In this document: positions 16,660 to 24,162 of the stretch, piece by piece
Layout of the letters: each line of letters begins with the position of its first letter
Position numbering within the stretch: the stretch's first letter is position 1
Assembly: GCA_027338645.1 (NCBI GenBank)
Contig: DAHWSH010000060.1
Coordinates: forward strand, 1 to 45,570
Origin: JAJZIH01 sp021785265
GTDB taxonomy: Bacteria; Pseudomonadota; Gammaproteobacteria; JAKAQQ01
Length of the DNA: 45,570 bases
Direction of reading: 5' to 3'
Translations under genes and position numbers: made by a program
Notes under the pieces: model-generated
The model's database searches: none
Told to the model about the DNA's origin: nothing
What the model saw: only the letters and a program-made list of their open reading frames with translations

Positions 16660-16950
16660 TCACAGATCGATCACGATGCGCTTGCCTACCACAGCTGCTG
16701 CCTTTTGGATTGTCTCGAGCAGCACGTTGGCGTTGTCCGGATCGAGCTGCCCTTCGACCTGCGTGCGGCTCGTCTTCATGCGCTGAGCCATCTCGGTCTT
16801 GGTGATGTGGGCCTGCCGCATTGCCTCGGTGATCTGAAATGCGAGGACCCGTTTCCAGGCGAGCGAACTTACCTGTTCGTAAAGACCCTGCTTCCGAAGA
16901 AAATCATCGAAGCTCGAACCGATGTGTCGGCTCGCCTTCTTTGCCGTCAC
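16660..16950 (-). CDS. HigA-type antitoxin, XRE-family
   Basis: A 96-residue antitoxin from a GTG at 16950 with AGGAG 7 bases upstream. The sequence ASRHIGSSFDDFLRKQGLYE, then AFQITEAMRQAHITKTEMAQ and LDPDN is the standard pattern of HigA partners of RelE/HigB-type (Gp49/DUF891) toxins. It is not independent in frame: the upstream toxin remnant reads straight into it with no stop. Translation may therefore start at the GTG or produce a fusion. Confidence 0.75.
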   Translation of the reverse strand: MTAKKASRHIGSSFDDFLRKQGLYEQVSSLAWKRVLAFQITEAMRQAHITKTEMAQRMKTSRTQVEGQLDPDNANVLLETIQKAAAVVGKRIVIDL

Positions 16951-17115
16951 ATCGGTCTCCTGTTGACGTTGCGTCGCCAGATCGAGATCTTCGTCGGGGG
17001 TCTCATCAGCGGTCCTGATGAACGCGTGAAGCAATCGTAGATGGCCCATCTGTCGGGCTACCAGGACGCGACTCAGGCGGTTCGCAGCCAAACGGCTTCT
17101 GACTTCCCAGAGCCC
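16951..17115 (-). pseudogene. HigB-type toxin C-terminal remnant fused to HigA
   Basis: The in-frame sequence upstream of HigA reads GLWEVRSRLAANRLSRVLV, then LRLLHAFIRTADETPDED and LDLATQRQQE, the C-terminal half of a RelE-fold HigB (DUF891) ribosome-dependent RNase. The N-terminal half is missing: before GLWEV the DNA switches, in another frame, to a broken ATPase gene. No stop separates this fragment from HigA. Confidence 0.6.
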
Positions 17116-17806
17116 CGCGCGTGGCGCTCCTTGCGCAACTGCGCGAGCTCTTCCTCCAGAAGCGAAACCCGGCTGCCATCGTCGTCGGGCACCGTCTTGG
17201 GCTTCCACGACAATGCCGATCTCAATGCGTCGAGGATCGCGTCGCCATTCGGGCTCCCTTCAATGTTGCCAATGATGCCGACCGTTCTGGCCTCGGAGTA
17301 GAGGCCAATGCCCTTTTCGTGTGACGTGTCGATGGCATTACGCGCTTGCTCCAACTGTTTGTTGCTGATTCTCAGATCTCGTTGTTAGCAACCAGTCCCT
17401 GCTTCTGAAAGAGATGGTAGAACGTGTGCTTTACGTACGCGTCATGGCTGTCCCGGCTGTGATCGGGCGCGACATCGGTGCGGTTATCAGGAATGCCGAG
17501 CAGGCGTGACAGCAGTTCGGTAATACTCTCATCGTCGGAGTTGATCGCCAGGTCTGTGAACTCGGGAGCCTGCAACTGGCAGCCCCGTCGCAGCATCCCT
17601 GTGGCGCAACTGGCGCCACCGCCCGGCGGGGTCGGCTTGGCGACCAGCACCTGCTCTTTCTCGAACTGAAAGATCACAGCGAACCAGGCTATCTTGTCTC
17701 GGATGATGCCTTCGGGGACGTTGAACGAGGAGCGTCCCATGCAGTATTCGATGATCTCAGAGAGCGCAGACTTGCCGGTGGAGGAACGGCCCGTGATGAC
17801 GTTGAG
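17073..17806 (-). pseudogene. Broken DUF3732-type P-loop ATPase
   Basis: The frame from 17806 reads LNVITGRSSTGKSALSEIIE, an intact Walker A, then YCMGRSSFNVPEGIIRD, VLVAKPTPPGGGASC and HTFYHLFQKQGLVANN. These match the N-terminal ATPase part of DUF3732 proteins. It is preceded by an in-frame TAA, stops at 17372, and resumes in another frame at about 17354 (LEQARNAIDTSHEKGIGLY, then EARTVG and LLEEELAQLRKERH) until it meets the HigB fragment. The Walker B end and the DUF3732 region are gone. Such ATPases belong to a multi-component ABC-type conflict system, so this is probably a defence-gene relic. Confidence 0.6.
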
Positions 17807-17901
17807 TTAGCAAGCTCCGGCAGTGAAGTATGCCGCCTGGTTAGCTCAACACAAACTGGCGGCGTAGGTGCTAACTTGGTATCCGCAAAACAGGGGCAAG
17901 C

Positions 17902-18330
17902 TCACCTTGTGCGGCCGACAACAGTCAGCGATCTGTCCTGCGCGTTGGCTTTGACCTGCGACACTAGATCCCGGGTCATCGTAGCGGGCAGTAGTCCGTA
18001 TGAATATCCACCATCCGGAACGGGCCGCAAATCCGGTCCAGGCCAGATGAAGCGGTTTACCTCGGTGGTGACAATCCATGAGTGCTCGTCATCCAGGCCA
18101 AGGCGCATCTTGGTCGCCTTAGGAACCTCTATTGCCTTTTCGGGAATTTCCGGTGGAGTGTGCGTGATCGGGCAGATATAGGTTTCAAGTTCTCGGTGTT
18201 CGTTGACGCGCAGGTGAACGATCACGCATGGGCGGTCCTTGCGGCCTTCCTCGCGACCTGCCCTGGCTTCGTTCCACCATAGGTAGGGGCGACGAATGAC
18301 AAGGCCGACCTCGGGCGGAGAGTCCCCCAT
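17902..18330 (-). CDS. PemK/MazF-like growth inhibitor toxin
   Basis: A 142-residue protein starting at an ATG 3 bases after the stop of a Phd-type antitoxin gene. RKDRPCVIVHLRVNEHRE and TYICPITHTPPEIPEKAIEV resemble the PemK/MazF fold (the K-RP-vi start and the P(I/V)T-H second strand). LDDEHSWIVTTEVNRFIWPG is typical of this Phd-associated subgroup. MazF-type toxins cleave mRNA, so that is the inferred activity. The gene is complete, unlike its neighbours on the island. The pairing with Phd rather than MazE is a known alternative arrangement. Confidence 0.7.
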   Translation of the reverse strand: MGDSPPEVGLVIRRPYLWWNEARAGREEGRKDRPCVIVHLRVNEHRELETYICPITHTPPEIPEKAIEVPKATKMRLGLDDEHSWIVTTEVNRFIWPGPDLRPVPDGGYSYGLLPATMTRDLVSQVKANAQDRSLTVVGRTR

Positions 18331-18333
18331 GTG

Positions 18334-18591
18334 TTACGGCTGGTATTCGTCGTCGAATTTCGAGGCGACTTTGGGAATGGGCGCCTTGCCAAGCTCGTCC
18401 ACCACCTCTCTAGGAAGCTGCGTGACGTGGAAGGCCTTCTGTTCATACCGGCGGAGCTGGGCGTAGTCGTCGGCGGCGATCAGCACCACGTCATCACGGG
18501 CATGATGAGTGACGACCACCGGCTCGCGGTGGGCAAGAGCCCGGTACCGCCCAAACTCACGCGTGAATTCGCTAGAAGTAACCCTGGTCAT
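18334..18591 (-). CDS. Phd/YefM-family antitoxin
   Basis: An 85-residue antitoxin. The N-terminus MTRVTSSEFTREFGRYRALA with HREPVVVTHHARDDVVLIA is the Phd/YefM DNA-binding half (the EF-R-FGRY and EPV-VT-H patterns). The C-terminal acidic tail (KVASKFDDEYQP) would thread into the toxin. It directly precedes the PemK-like toxin. A perfect 10-base inverted repeat lies 36 bases upstream of the start and is the probable autoregulatory operator. Confidence 0.88.
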   Translation of the reverse strand: MTRVTSSEFTREFGRYRALAHREPVVVTHHARDDVVLIAADDYAQLRRYEQKAFHVTQLPREVVDELGKAPIPKVASKFDDEYQP

Positions 18592-18626
18592 GGTAATGGC
18601 CTCCTTCAGCTTTGGCGATACGATAC

Positions 18627-18659
18627 CACGTATTTTGCGTATTTACCAGAAAATACGTG
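18627..18659 (-). promoter_or_regulatory. Operator of the Phd/PemK module
   Basis: CACGTATTTT at 18627-18636 and AAAATACGTG at 18650-18659 are perfect inverted repeats separated by 13 bases, upstream of the antitoxin start. Such symmetric sites are where Phd-type antitoxins bind to repress their own operon. Confidence 0.7.
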
Positions 18660-18725
18660 AATCACGGAGAGCGATTAGCGGGGCGCCACATGGCCCTCGG
18701 ATGGGATGTGACTAGAATGGTGGCT

Positions 18726-19553
18726 CTACAGGCTCCCGGGAGACGTCCGGGGCGTCCTGTACTGGACTCGATTCTGAGGATTTTCCTCCGTCGACTCTTT
18801 GCCGGCAAGATCGTGGGGCCGTTGGACATACCGTCGTTCGAGCTTGCGCTCCGCGGTGGCCAGAGGATGCTCGAAGAAATGCTCGTTGAAGACCTTCAGC
18901 AGGGCGTTGTCCTGCAGAGACTGAGCTACTTCGCGGATCTGATCTGCCTCTCGCACACGGACGGTGTATTTCGTCGACCGAATCTGCCCCGCTGCTCCGG
19001 CGACCCGCTTCCGAGCATCCTCTGAGAGCCTGCCGGTCGTCCAAAACTCGAAAGCCAGCTTGAGATTCTTCCACTCGGAATGCTTTCGCGCGTAGGCATA
19101 GAGACGGGGAACGGTCTTCGTCAACCAACGCTCCACGTCCTGATCTGATACCACGCCGGCTGGCTGATATCCTTTGCATTCGAAAAAGGTGACAGAAACA
19201 TTCTGGACTTCGGGTACTACGCCGACTTCCACTTTGTCGCCGCTGGGCAGCTTGTAAGTTCGGGCAATTCGCACAAACGGTGATGTGGACTGCCGACGGA
19301 TGATCTCTGCTACGAGGTATTCAAACAGTGCGCCCCGAAGATTCACGGAGGCGCCCTCGATTTTGCTTAATCGCTCGAAAACCTGATTGAATGCGGAAGA
19401 TTCGATCTGGAAATTCGCGGCGGTGCTGAGAAGCTCGGAGAGCTGCAGGAGTCCGTCCCCGACATCCTCGCCAAACAGGTACCCCGGCGTCGCGGGAACA
19501 ATTCCAGTCTTCTTGGCGAGGTCAAAGGCCGCAGGCGAGAAATGGTCAGCCAC
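18726..19553 (-). CDS. Nuclease-like protein, PD-(D/E)XK-type, N-terminally truncated
   Basis: The frame continues open upstream to 19712 without any ATG, GTG or TTG before 19553, and that upstream part looks coding (HVINKCTTLRTLRRVGPCLQ, then IFVADHFS). The gene has therefore lost its start; GTG at 19553 is only the first possible one. The middle contains GALFEYLVAEIIRR, then KVEVGVVPEVQNVSVTFFEC-KGYQ, where E..(x)n..E-x-K resembles a PD-(D/E)XK nuclease core. No family is named with certainty. The break coincides with the operator of the TacAT module, which seems to have cut the gene. It may belong with the broken ATPase as one former defence system. Confidence 0.5.
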   Translation of the reverse strand: MADHFSPAAFDLAKKTGIVPATPGYLFGEDVGDGLLQLSELLSTAANFQIESSAFNQVFERLSKIEGASVNLRGALFEYLVAEIIRRQSTSPFVRIARTYKLPSGDKVEVGVVPEVQNVSVTFFECKGYQPAGVVSDQDVERWLTKTVPRLYAYARKHSEWKNLKLAFEFWTTGRLSEDARKRVAGAAGQIRSTKYTVRVREADQIREVAQSLQDNALLKVFNEHFFEHPLATAERKLERRYVQRPHDLAGKESTEENPQNRVQYRTPRTSPGSL

Positions 19554-19705
19554 AAAGATCTGGAGACACGGCCCAACGCGCCGAAGCGTGCGAAGCGTAG
19601 TGCACTTGTTAATGACATGGTAAGGCGCATCGGGCTCGAATAGCTCCCTCGGCTCAGGCGGTGGCGTGTTCTGGTTCTTTCTGCACTGCTTGACCGTCGT
19701 GTCGT

Positions 19706-19724
19706 GTACGGTTTAATGCCGTAC
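19706..19724 (+). promoter_or_regulatory. Operator of TacAT-1
   Basis: GTACGG at 19706-19711 and CCGTAC at 19719-19724 form a perfect 6-base inverted repeat with a 7-base spacer, 37 bases before the antitoxin start. TacA-type ribbon-helix-helix antitoxins bind such sites. Confidence 0.5.
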
Positions 19725-19761
19725 GTAAAATCAGGCATTCACTCCCCATCGCGCAAGCATC

Positions 19762-20034
19762 ATGGAGATTTCCGCCAGATTTGATTTGAGACTGGAGGGC
19801 GGCGAGAAGGGGCTCTTCTTGGAGGCCGCAGCTCTGATAGTCACGACCATGGCAGACTTCGTACGCGCTGCTGCGAAAGAGAAAGCGCGGGCGTTTCTCG
19901 AGCAGGAGCGTCGCATCCTGCTCTCGCCGCGCGACCTATCGGCGTTGTCCGTCGCGCTGGATAACACTTTTGAACCGAACCAGGCCTTGCGGGCGGTCAT
20001 CAAGCGCGCCCGTAAGACCGGGCGCCGTGCTTGA
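19762..20034 (+). CDS. TacA-type antitoxin (DUF1778)
   Basis: A 90-residue ribbon-helix-helix antitoxin. It begins MEISARFDLRLEGGEKGLFL, where the basic strand and helix (ARFDLRL..GEK..FLEAA) are those of DUF1778. The C-terminal half (RRILLSPRDLSALSVALDNT, then PNQALRAVIKRARK) is the part that covers the acetyltransferase toxin. The gene overlaps the toxin start by 8 bases. An inverted repeat upstream is the likely operator. Confidence 0.9.
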   Translation: MEISARFDLRLEGGEKGLFLEAAALIVTTMADFVRAAAKEKARAFLEQERRILLSPRDLSALSVALDNTFEPNQALRAVIKRARKTGRRA

Positions 20035-20512
20035 GGAGCAGCGCTTCAACACGGCCTTGCACGACTGCGCAACATTCGATTGCGGCGTTCTCAGTCTGGA
20101 CGAATATCTTGCGAAGTTCGCCTCTCAACGCCGTCGTCGAGGAATATCGCAGACCTACGTGCTCGTCGACTCTGAGTCGTTGAGAGCAGTACTCGGCTAT
20201 TACTCCCTGAGTGCGGCGCAAATCGATGCGGGGCAGATCTCGGAAACAGACCGGAAGCGCCTTCCACGCTACCCCATACCCTGTTTTCGCATAGGACGTC
20301 TCGCATGCCAAAAGAATCAGCAGGGCAAGGGGATCGGCCGGTTGCTCATCGGCTCTGCAGTTGCCCGCTGCCTGAAGGCACGGGAGGAGGTCGCTTCCGA
20401 CGCGCTAATTGTCGATGCCAAGGACGAGAGGGTGAAGGCGTTTTATGAACATTACGGCTTCACTTCCTGCGCGGACCCGCCGAACACGCTTTGCCTGCCA
20501 CTCGGGAAGTGA
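20027..20512 (+). CDS. TacT-type GNAT acetyltransferase toxin
   Basis: A 161-residue GNAT toxin from a GTG at 20027 that overlaps the antitoxin gene. It has the TacT features: DCATFDCGVLSLDEYLAKFA, VLGYYSLSAAQI, the acetyl-CoA loop QQGKGIGRLLIG (canonical QxxGxG), and the catalytic-tyrosine end FYEHYGFTSCADPPNTLCLP. These toxins acetylate the amino group of charged tRNAs and stop translation. All key positions are intact, so this pair should be active. A GGGGAG-N6-CTCCCC hairpin lies at 20585-20602, but without a T tract it is not called a terminator. Confidence 0.9.
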   Translation: MLEEQRFNTALHDCATFDCGVLSLDEYLAKFASQRRRRGISQTYVLVDSESLRAVLGYYSLSAAQIDAGQISETDRKRLPRYPIPCFRIGRLACQKNQQGKGIGRLLIGSAVARCLKAREEVASDALIVDAKDERVKAFYEHYGFTSCADPPNTLCLPLGK

Positions 20513-20815
20513 TCTCGGGTTGCGGCAAGTCGCCGATCGAGTATGCGGGTGTTATCGATGACTCGAGCATGCGCATCGCCCCTAGGGGAGTGCTGCCTCC
20601 CCACGACTAGCAATCGTGCTACGTAGAAATGCTTCGAGAGCGCAACAACGGCTTGGCGCATCGGGCCAGTGTCAGGTTGGGGCGGTTGGGATCCATGCGA
20701 TGAGACGGGAGGTCGGGAAAACAATGAGCCCCACGTTTCCCTCAACCATCTCTCAATCGTTCGAGAGATAACCGCTCCCACCCACTGCACCGGAGATTGG
20801 CTCGTACTCTGCGGT
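20513..20815. other. Intergenic stretch without a supported gene
   Basis: About 300 bases separate the TacT toxin from the CDGSH gene. I see two short hairpins (20585-20602 and 20749-20768, TCTCTC/GAGAGA) but no T tracts. No repeat of the tRNA-Ser 3' end that would mark the other edge of the island is visible here. Nothing coding is convincing. Confidence 0.5.
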
Positions 20816-21109
20816 TTAGCCAGATCGTCCCCGGTTGCCTGTCGCAGGGGGAGCGTCCGGTTTACCCGGCGCTCCGAGCGATCGATGGGTTCCATCGCAG
20901 AAAGGTGACTGACCGGTGTGCTTGCACCGACAGAGGGCCACTGTTTTCTTGTCCTGGATTTCAAATGACAGGGGGGAGAACGCCGTTCCGCGATGGGAGC
21001 CGTCGCAGAACGGCTGGTTTTGGGACAACCCGCAACGACACCACCAGTAGGTTCCCGGCTCCAGTTCGAGGACAGCGGGCGAGAGGGCGGCAATACGGGC
21101 ATCGGTCAT
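20816..21109 (-). CDS. CDGSH iron-sulfur domain protein (tandem domain)
   Basis: A 97-residue protein with two CDGSH motifs. The first is WWCRCGLSQNQPFCDGSH with C24, C26, C35 and H39. The second is CRCKHTGQSPFCDGTH with C60, C62, C71 and H75. Each would hold one [2Fe-2S] cluster by three Cys and one His, as in the mitoNEET/MiNT family, and a role in electron transfer or cluster transfer is inferred from relatives. The C-terminal tail is Pro/Gly/Arg-rich. The 260 bases upstream (21110-21372) show no recognisable gene. Confidence 0.92.
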   Translation of the reverse strand: MTDARIAALSPAVLELEPGTYWWCRCGLSQNQPFCDGSHRGTAFSPLSFEIQDKKTVALCRCKHTGQSPFCDGTHRSLGAPGKPDAPPATGNRGRSG

Positions 21110-21372
21110 GGGAACCTCGGATCCGTTCGGAAGTCAAAAAGGACAGGGACGATAGGCTAGCACGACTTTGGGCCAAAAGTCCGTGGCATCGCTGGTCGTT
21201 GACAGCGATGAAGCCTGCATGGTAAACAGGACCATCCTGGACCGGTGGATAGTGCCCCGACGCGAGTGGGGTTTGAGCTTCCACGGCTCCATCAGCCGTG
21301 TGGCGCCCCGGCGCCGCGCCACAGTGACCGAGCGGACGAGACCCGGCCGGACGGCGGGGTGGAGGAGGGCTT

Positions 21373-22311
21373 GTGTGGGCGATGATCGTGCGACGGCTTT
21401 CCGTCTCGGTGGTCTCGCTCATCCTCTTGGTGACTCTGGTTTTCTTCATGATTCATGCCACCCCGGGCGGGCCCGCCTACAGTATTTTGGGAAGCCATGC
21501 CAGCCCGCAGGCAGTCGCGGCCTTGAACCGGCAGATGGGTCTGGACCGCCCGCTCTCCGTCCAGTACGGGATCTGGTGGATCCATCTCCTTGAGGGTCGT
21601 CTGGGTTATTCCTATATCCAGCACGTCGGGGTGTCCCATCTGATCGGCACCTATCTCGACCGGACCCTGGCCCTGGATCTCGGAGCCCTCTCGTTGTCCA
21701 TTCTGATCTCCCTCGTCGTGGGACTCGTCCAGGGGTACTGGGCGGAGCGCCTCGGGGGACGGGTCATCGGCTTCCTTCAGATCGTCTTTTATGCGATGCC
21801 GGTGTTTTTCACCGGCATCCTTCTGATCTATGTTTTTTCCATCCGTCTCAACTGGCTGCCGCCGGGAGGGATCGGGCATCACGGCTGGGGTGCCCGTCTT
21901 CGCCATCTCGCGCTGCCCGTCCTGACGCTGGCCCTGCCCGTCTCGGCCGGTTTTTCCCGCTATTTCGGCCATCAGGCACGGGAGGAGTACCGCCAGGATT
22001 ACGTGCGGACGGCGCGGGCCCGCGGACTTTCCGAATGGCGCATCGCGACCCGTCATGTCCTGCGCAATGCCGTCCGGCCCTTTGTGACCCTGGTCGGCAT
22101 GATGATCCCGGTCCTCTTCGTGGGCGGCGTCTTGACCGAGAGCGTCTTCAACTATCCGGGGCTGGGCTGGCTGCTCTGGCGTTCCGCTCTCGACCAGGAT
22201 TACCCCACGCTCAGTGCCATCACGCTTTTGATCGGTGTGCTCACCATTCTCGGCAATCTGATCGCCGACCTCCTGAACAGCATCCTGGATGTCCGGGTTC
22301 GCTATGAATGA
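21373..22311 (+). CDS. dppB: Peptide ABC transporter permease, DppB/OppB type
   Basis: A 312-residue membrane permease, first gene of a five-gene operon. GTG at 21373 follows GGAGGAGG at a good distance; ATG at 21382 is possible. The N-terminal VSLILLVTLVFFMIHATPGG, the ARARGLSEWRIATRHVLRNA coupling loop (EAA motif) that contacts the ATPases, and LTESVFNYPGLG near the end are typical of DppB/OppB. Length and six-helix pattern fit. It overlaps the next permease gene by 8 bases. The symbol is by family only; the peptide range is unknown. Confidence 0.9.
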   Translation: MWAMIVRRLSVSVVSLILLVTLVFFMIHATPGGPAYSILGSHASPQAVAALNRQMGLDRPLSVQYGIWWIHLLEGRLGYSYIQHVGVSHLIGTYLDRTLALDLGALSLSILISLVVGLVQGYWAERLGGRVIGFLQIVFYAMPVFFTGILLIYVFSIRLNWLPPGGIGHHGWGARLRHLALPVLTLALPVSAGFSRYFGHQAREEYRQDYVRTARARGLSEWRIATRHVLRNAVRPFVTLVGMMIPVLFVGGVLTESVFNYPGLGWLLWRSALDQDYPTLSAITLLIGVLTILGNLIADLLNSILDVRVRYE

Positions 22312-23176
22312 ACGAGCCTCCCGCCGCTGGGGATTTCTGCCCCTGCTTCGCTGGGGAACATTCGGTCGGAGTTGGCGGGCGGCTCCGCTCGTCATGTCCG
22401 GACTCACCCTCTTCCTTGCACTTTTGGCCTTCTCCTGGTTGGGCCCCTGGGTCTATCCCCAAAGTCCCTACACCATTCATCCCCACCGATTGTTCCTGGC
22501 GCCTTCTCTCCAGCATCCGCTCGGAACCGACGATCTCGGCCGGAGTTTTCTTGCGCGCATGATGTATGGCGGACGACCGAGCCTGGGCGTTGCGATTGTG
22601 GGTTCCATCCTGGCCCTCCTCATTGGCCTGGGTTACGGTATGGCCTCCGGGTTGAGTCCGGTCTGGCTCGACCGGGTGTTCATGCGCATCCTCGATGCAA
22701 TTCTGGCACTCCCCACCCTCATCCTCATGATCTTTTTCGCGGCGATCGTCCCGCTCAGTCCCCTGAGCCTGATCCTGCTCCTCGGACTCCTGTCCTGGCC
22801 CGGATTGGCCCGCATCGTCCGCAACGAGGTTTTGGCCTACAAGGAACGCGACTACGTTTTGGCGGCTCGCCAGTATGGCGCCGGGACCGGATACCTGGCA
22901 CGGACCCATCTTCTGCGTTCCATGTTCCCGATCGTGATCGTGAACGCCACCTTCACGGTGGCCGACCTCATCCTCACGCTGGCGGGTTTGTCATTTCTGG
23001 GCCTGGGGATCCAGCCGCCCCAACCGTCCTGGGGGGGGCTCCTCGGCAATGGCTCCAACCTGGCGATCACCGGCAGCTGGTGGCTCATTTTATTTCCGGG
23101 ACTCGCAATCCTCCTCGCGATCCTGTCAATGAATCTCGTGGGACAGGGTCTCCTCAACCGACTGGAGGGCCGGTGA
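22304..23176 (+). CDS. dppC: Peptide ABC transporter permease, DppC/OppC type
   Basis: A 290-residue permease, the partner of DppB. Start chosen at the ATG of ATGAATGA (22304); an in-frame ATG at 22289 would add five residues and deepen the overlap. The N-terminal cytoplasmic stretch and first helix, then HPLGTDDLGRSFLARMMYGG (the OppC signature), the coupling loop EVLAYKERDYVLAARQYGAG, and LAGLSFLGLGIQPPQPSWGG are all classical. Its stop overlaps the following ATPase start (GTGA). Confidence 0.9.
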   Translation: MNERASRRWGFLPLLRWGTFGRSWRAAPLVMSGLTLFLALLAFSWLGPWVYPQSPYTIHPHRLFLAPSLQHPLGTDDLGRSFLARMMYGGRPSLGVAIVGSILALLIGLGYGMASGLSPVWLDRVFMRILDAILALPTLILMIFFAAIVPLSPLSLILLLGLLSWPGLARIVRNEVLAYKERDYVLAARQYGAGTGYLARTHLLRSMFPIVIVNATFTVADLILTLAGLSFLGLGIQPPQPSWGGLLGNGSNLAITGSWWLILFPGLAILLAILSMNLVGQGLLNRLEGR

Positions 23177-24162
23177 GCGAGACCGGCGCCGCTCCTCTCC
23201 TCGCGGTTCAACACCTGCGGGTCTCGGGTCGGCACGAGGGTCGGACCTTCCCCATCGTCGAGGAGGTGAGTTTCGAGATCGAAGCCGGTCGCATGCTGGC
23301 TTTGGTCGGGGAGTCCGGCTGCGGCAAGTCGCTGACGGCTGCGGCTCTTCTCGGCCTTTTGCCGTGGGGATTTGCCGTCGATCAGGGGCGGATCCTTTTG
23401 GATGGACAGGAGGTGCTCCGACTGTCGCGTACCGACTGGCGGCGTCTCCGGGGCCGTCTCGTCGGCGCGGTTTTCCAGAACCCCCTGGCTGCCCTCAACC
23501 CAAGCCTGCCCATCTGGAAACAGGTCGTCGAGGCGGCGGAACTTTCATTCGGACTCGACCGGCGGGCAGCCCGTGCCCGGGCTCTCGAACTCCTCGAGCT
23601 CGTGGGTGTGCCGGAAGCGGGAAGCCGGCTCGATGACTACCCTCACCAGTTTTCCGGGGGAATGCGGCAGCGCGTCGCGATCGCCCTGGCGCTCGCCTGT
23701 GATCCCCGGCTGCTCGTGGCCGACGAGCCGACCACGGCCCTCGATCTCATCACCCAGGCCGAGATTCTGAAGCTCCTGCATCGGCTGCAACGCGACCGGG
23801 GACTCGCGATCCTGTTCATCACCCACGATCTCTCCCTGGTCGCCGAGTATGCGGACGAGGTGCTGGTCATGTACGCCGGTCGCCTGGTCGAGTGCGGCGG
23901 GGTCCGCGCTTTTCTGGACCGGTCGCTCCACCCCTACAGCCAGGCGCTGCTCGGGGCCATTCCCCGGCTCGATGCGCCGGAGCTTCGGCTCACCGATATC
24001 GAGGGACTGCCGCCCAGTCCCCTGGACTATCCGCCGGCCTGCCGATTCGCGCCCCGCTGCCCGCGGGCCATCGACCGGTGCCGGTCCGAGGAGCCGCCCA
24101 GGGTTGGGGACAGCCGACACTGGGCGTACTGTCATCGGCCCTGCAGCCTGGAGACCGTGTGA
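23173..24162 (+). CDS. dppD: Peptide ABC transporter ATPase, DppD type
   Basis: A 329-residue nucleotide-binding subunit from a GTG at 23173, overlapping dppC by 4 bases. Walker A is GESGCGKS, the Q loop FQNPLAALNPS, the signature FSGGMRQR, Walker B LLVADEPTTALD, and the switch histidine is in FITHDLSLVAEYADEV. The C-terminal oligopeptide-transporter domain carries four cysteines in CRFAPRCPRAIDRC and later YCHRP, which in relatives may bind an iron-sulfur cluster. The ATPase is complete. Confidence 0.93.
   Translation: MSETGAAPLLAVQHLRVSGRHEGRTFPIVEEVSFEIEAGRMLALVGESGCGKSLTAAALLGLLPWGFAVDQGRILLDGQEVLRLSRTDWRRLRGRLVGAVFQNPLAALNPSLPIWKQVVEAAELSFGLDRRAARARALELLELVGVPEAGSRLDDYPHQFSGGMRQRVAIALALACDPRLLVADEPTTALDLITQAEILKLLHRLQRDRGLAILFITHDLSLVAEYADEVLVMYAGRLVECGGVRAFLDRSLHPYSQALLGAIPRLDAPELRLTDIEGLPPSPLDYPPACRFAPRCPRAIDRCRSEEPPRVGDSRHWAYCHRPCSLETV

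Noticed and set aside
20585..20602. Hairpin after TacT as an intrinsic terminator
   Set aside because: The stem is good (GGGGAG/CTCCCC), but no T tract follows on either strand.
21110..21372. Possible small gene or IS remnant between the CDGSH gene and the transporter operon
   Set aside because: Short frames on both strands, but none with a recognisable domain, good start and ribosome site.
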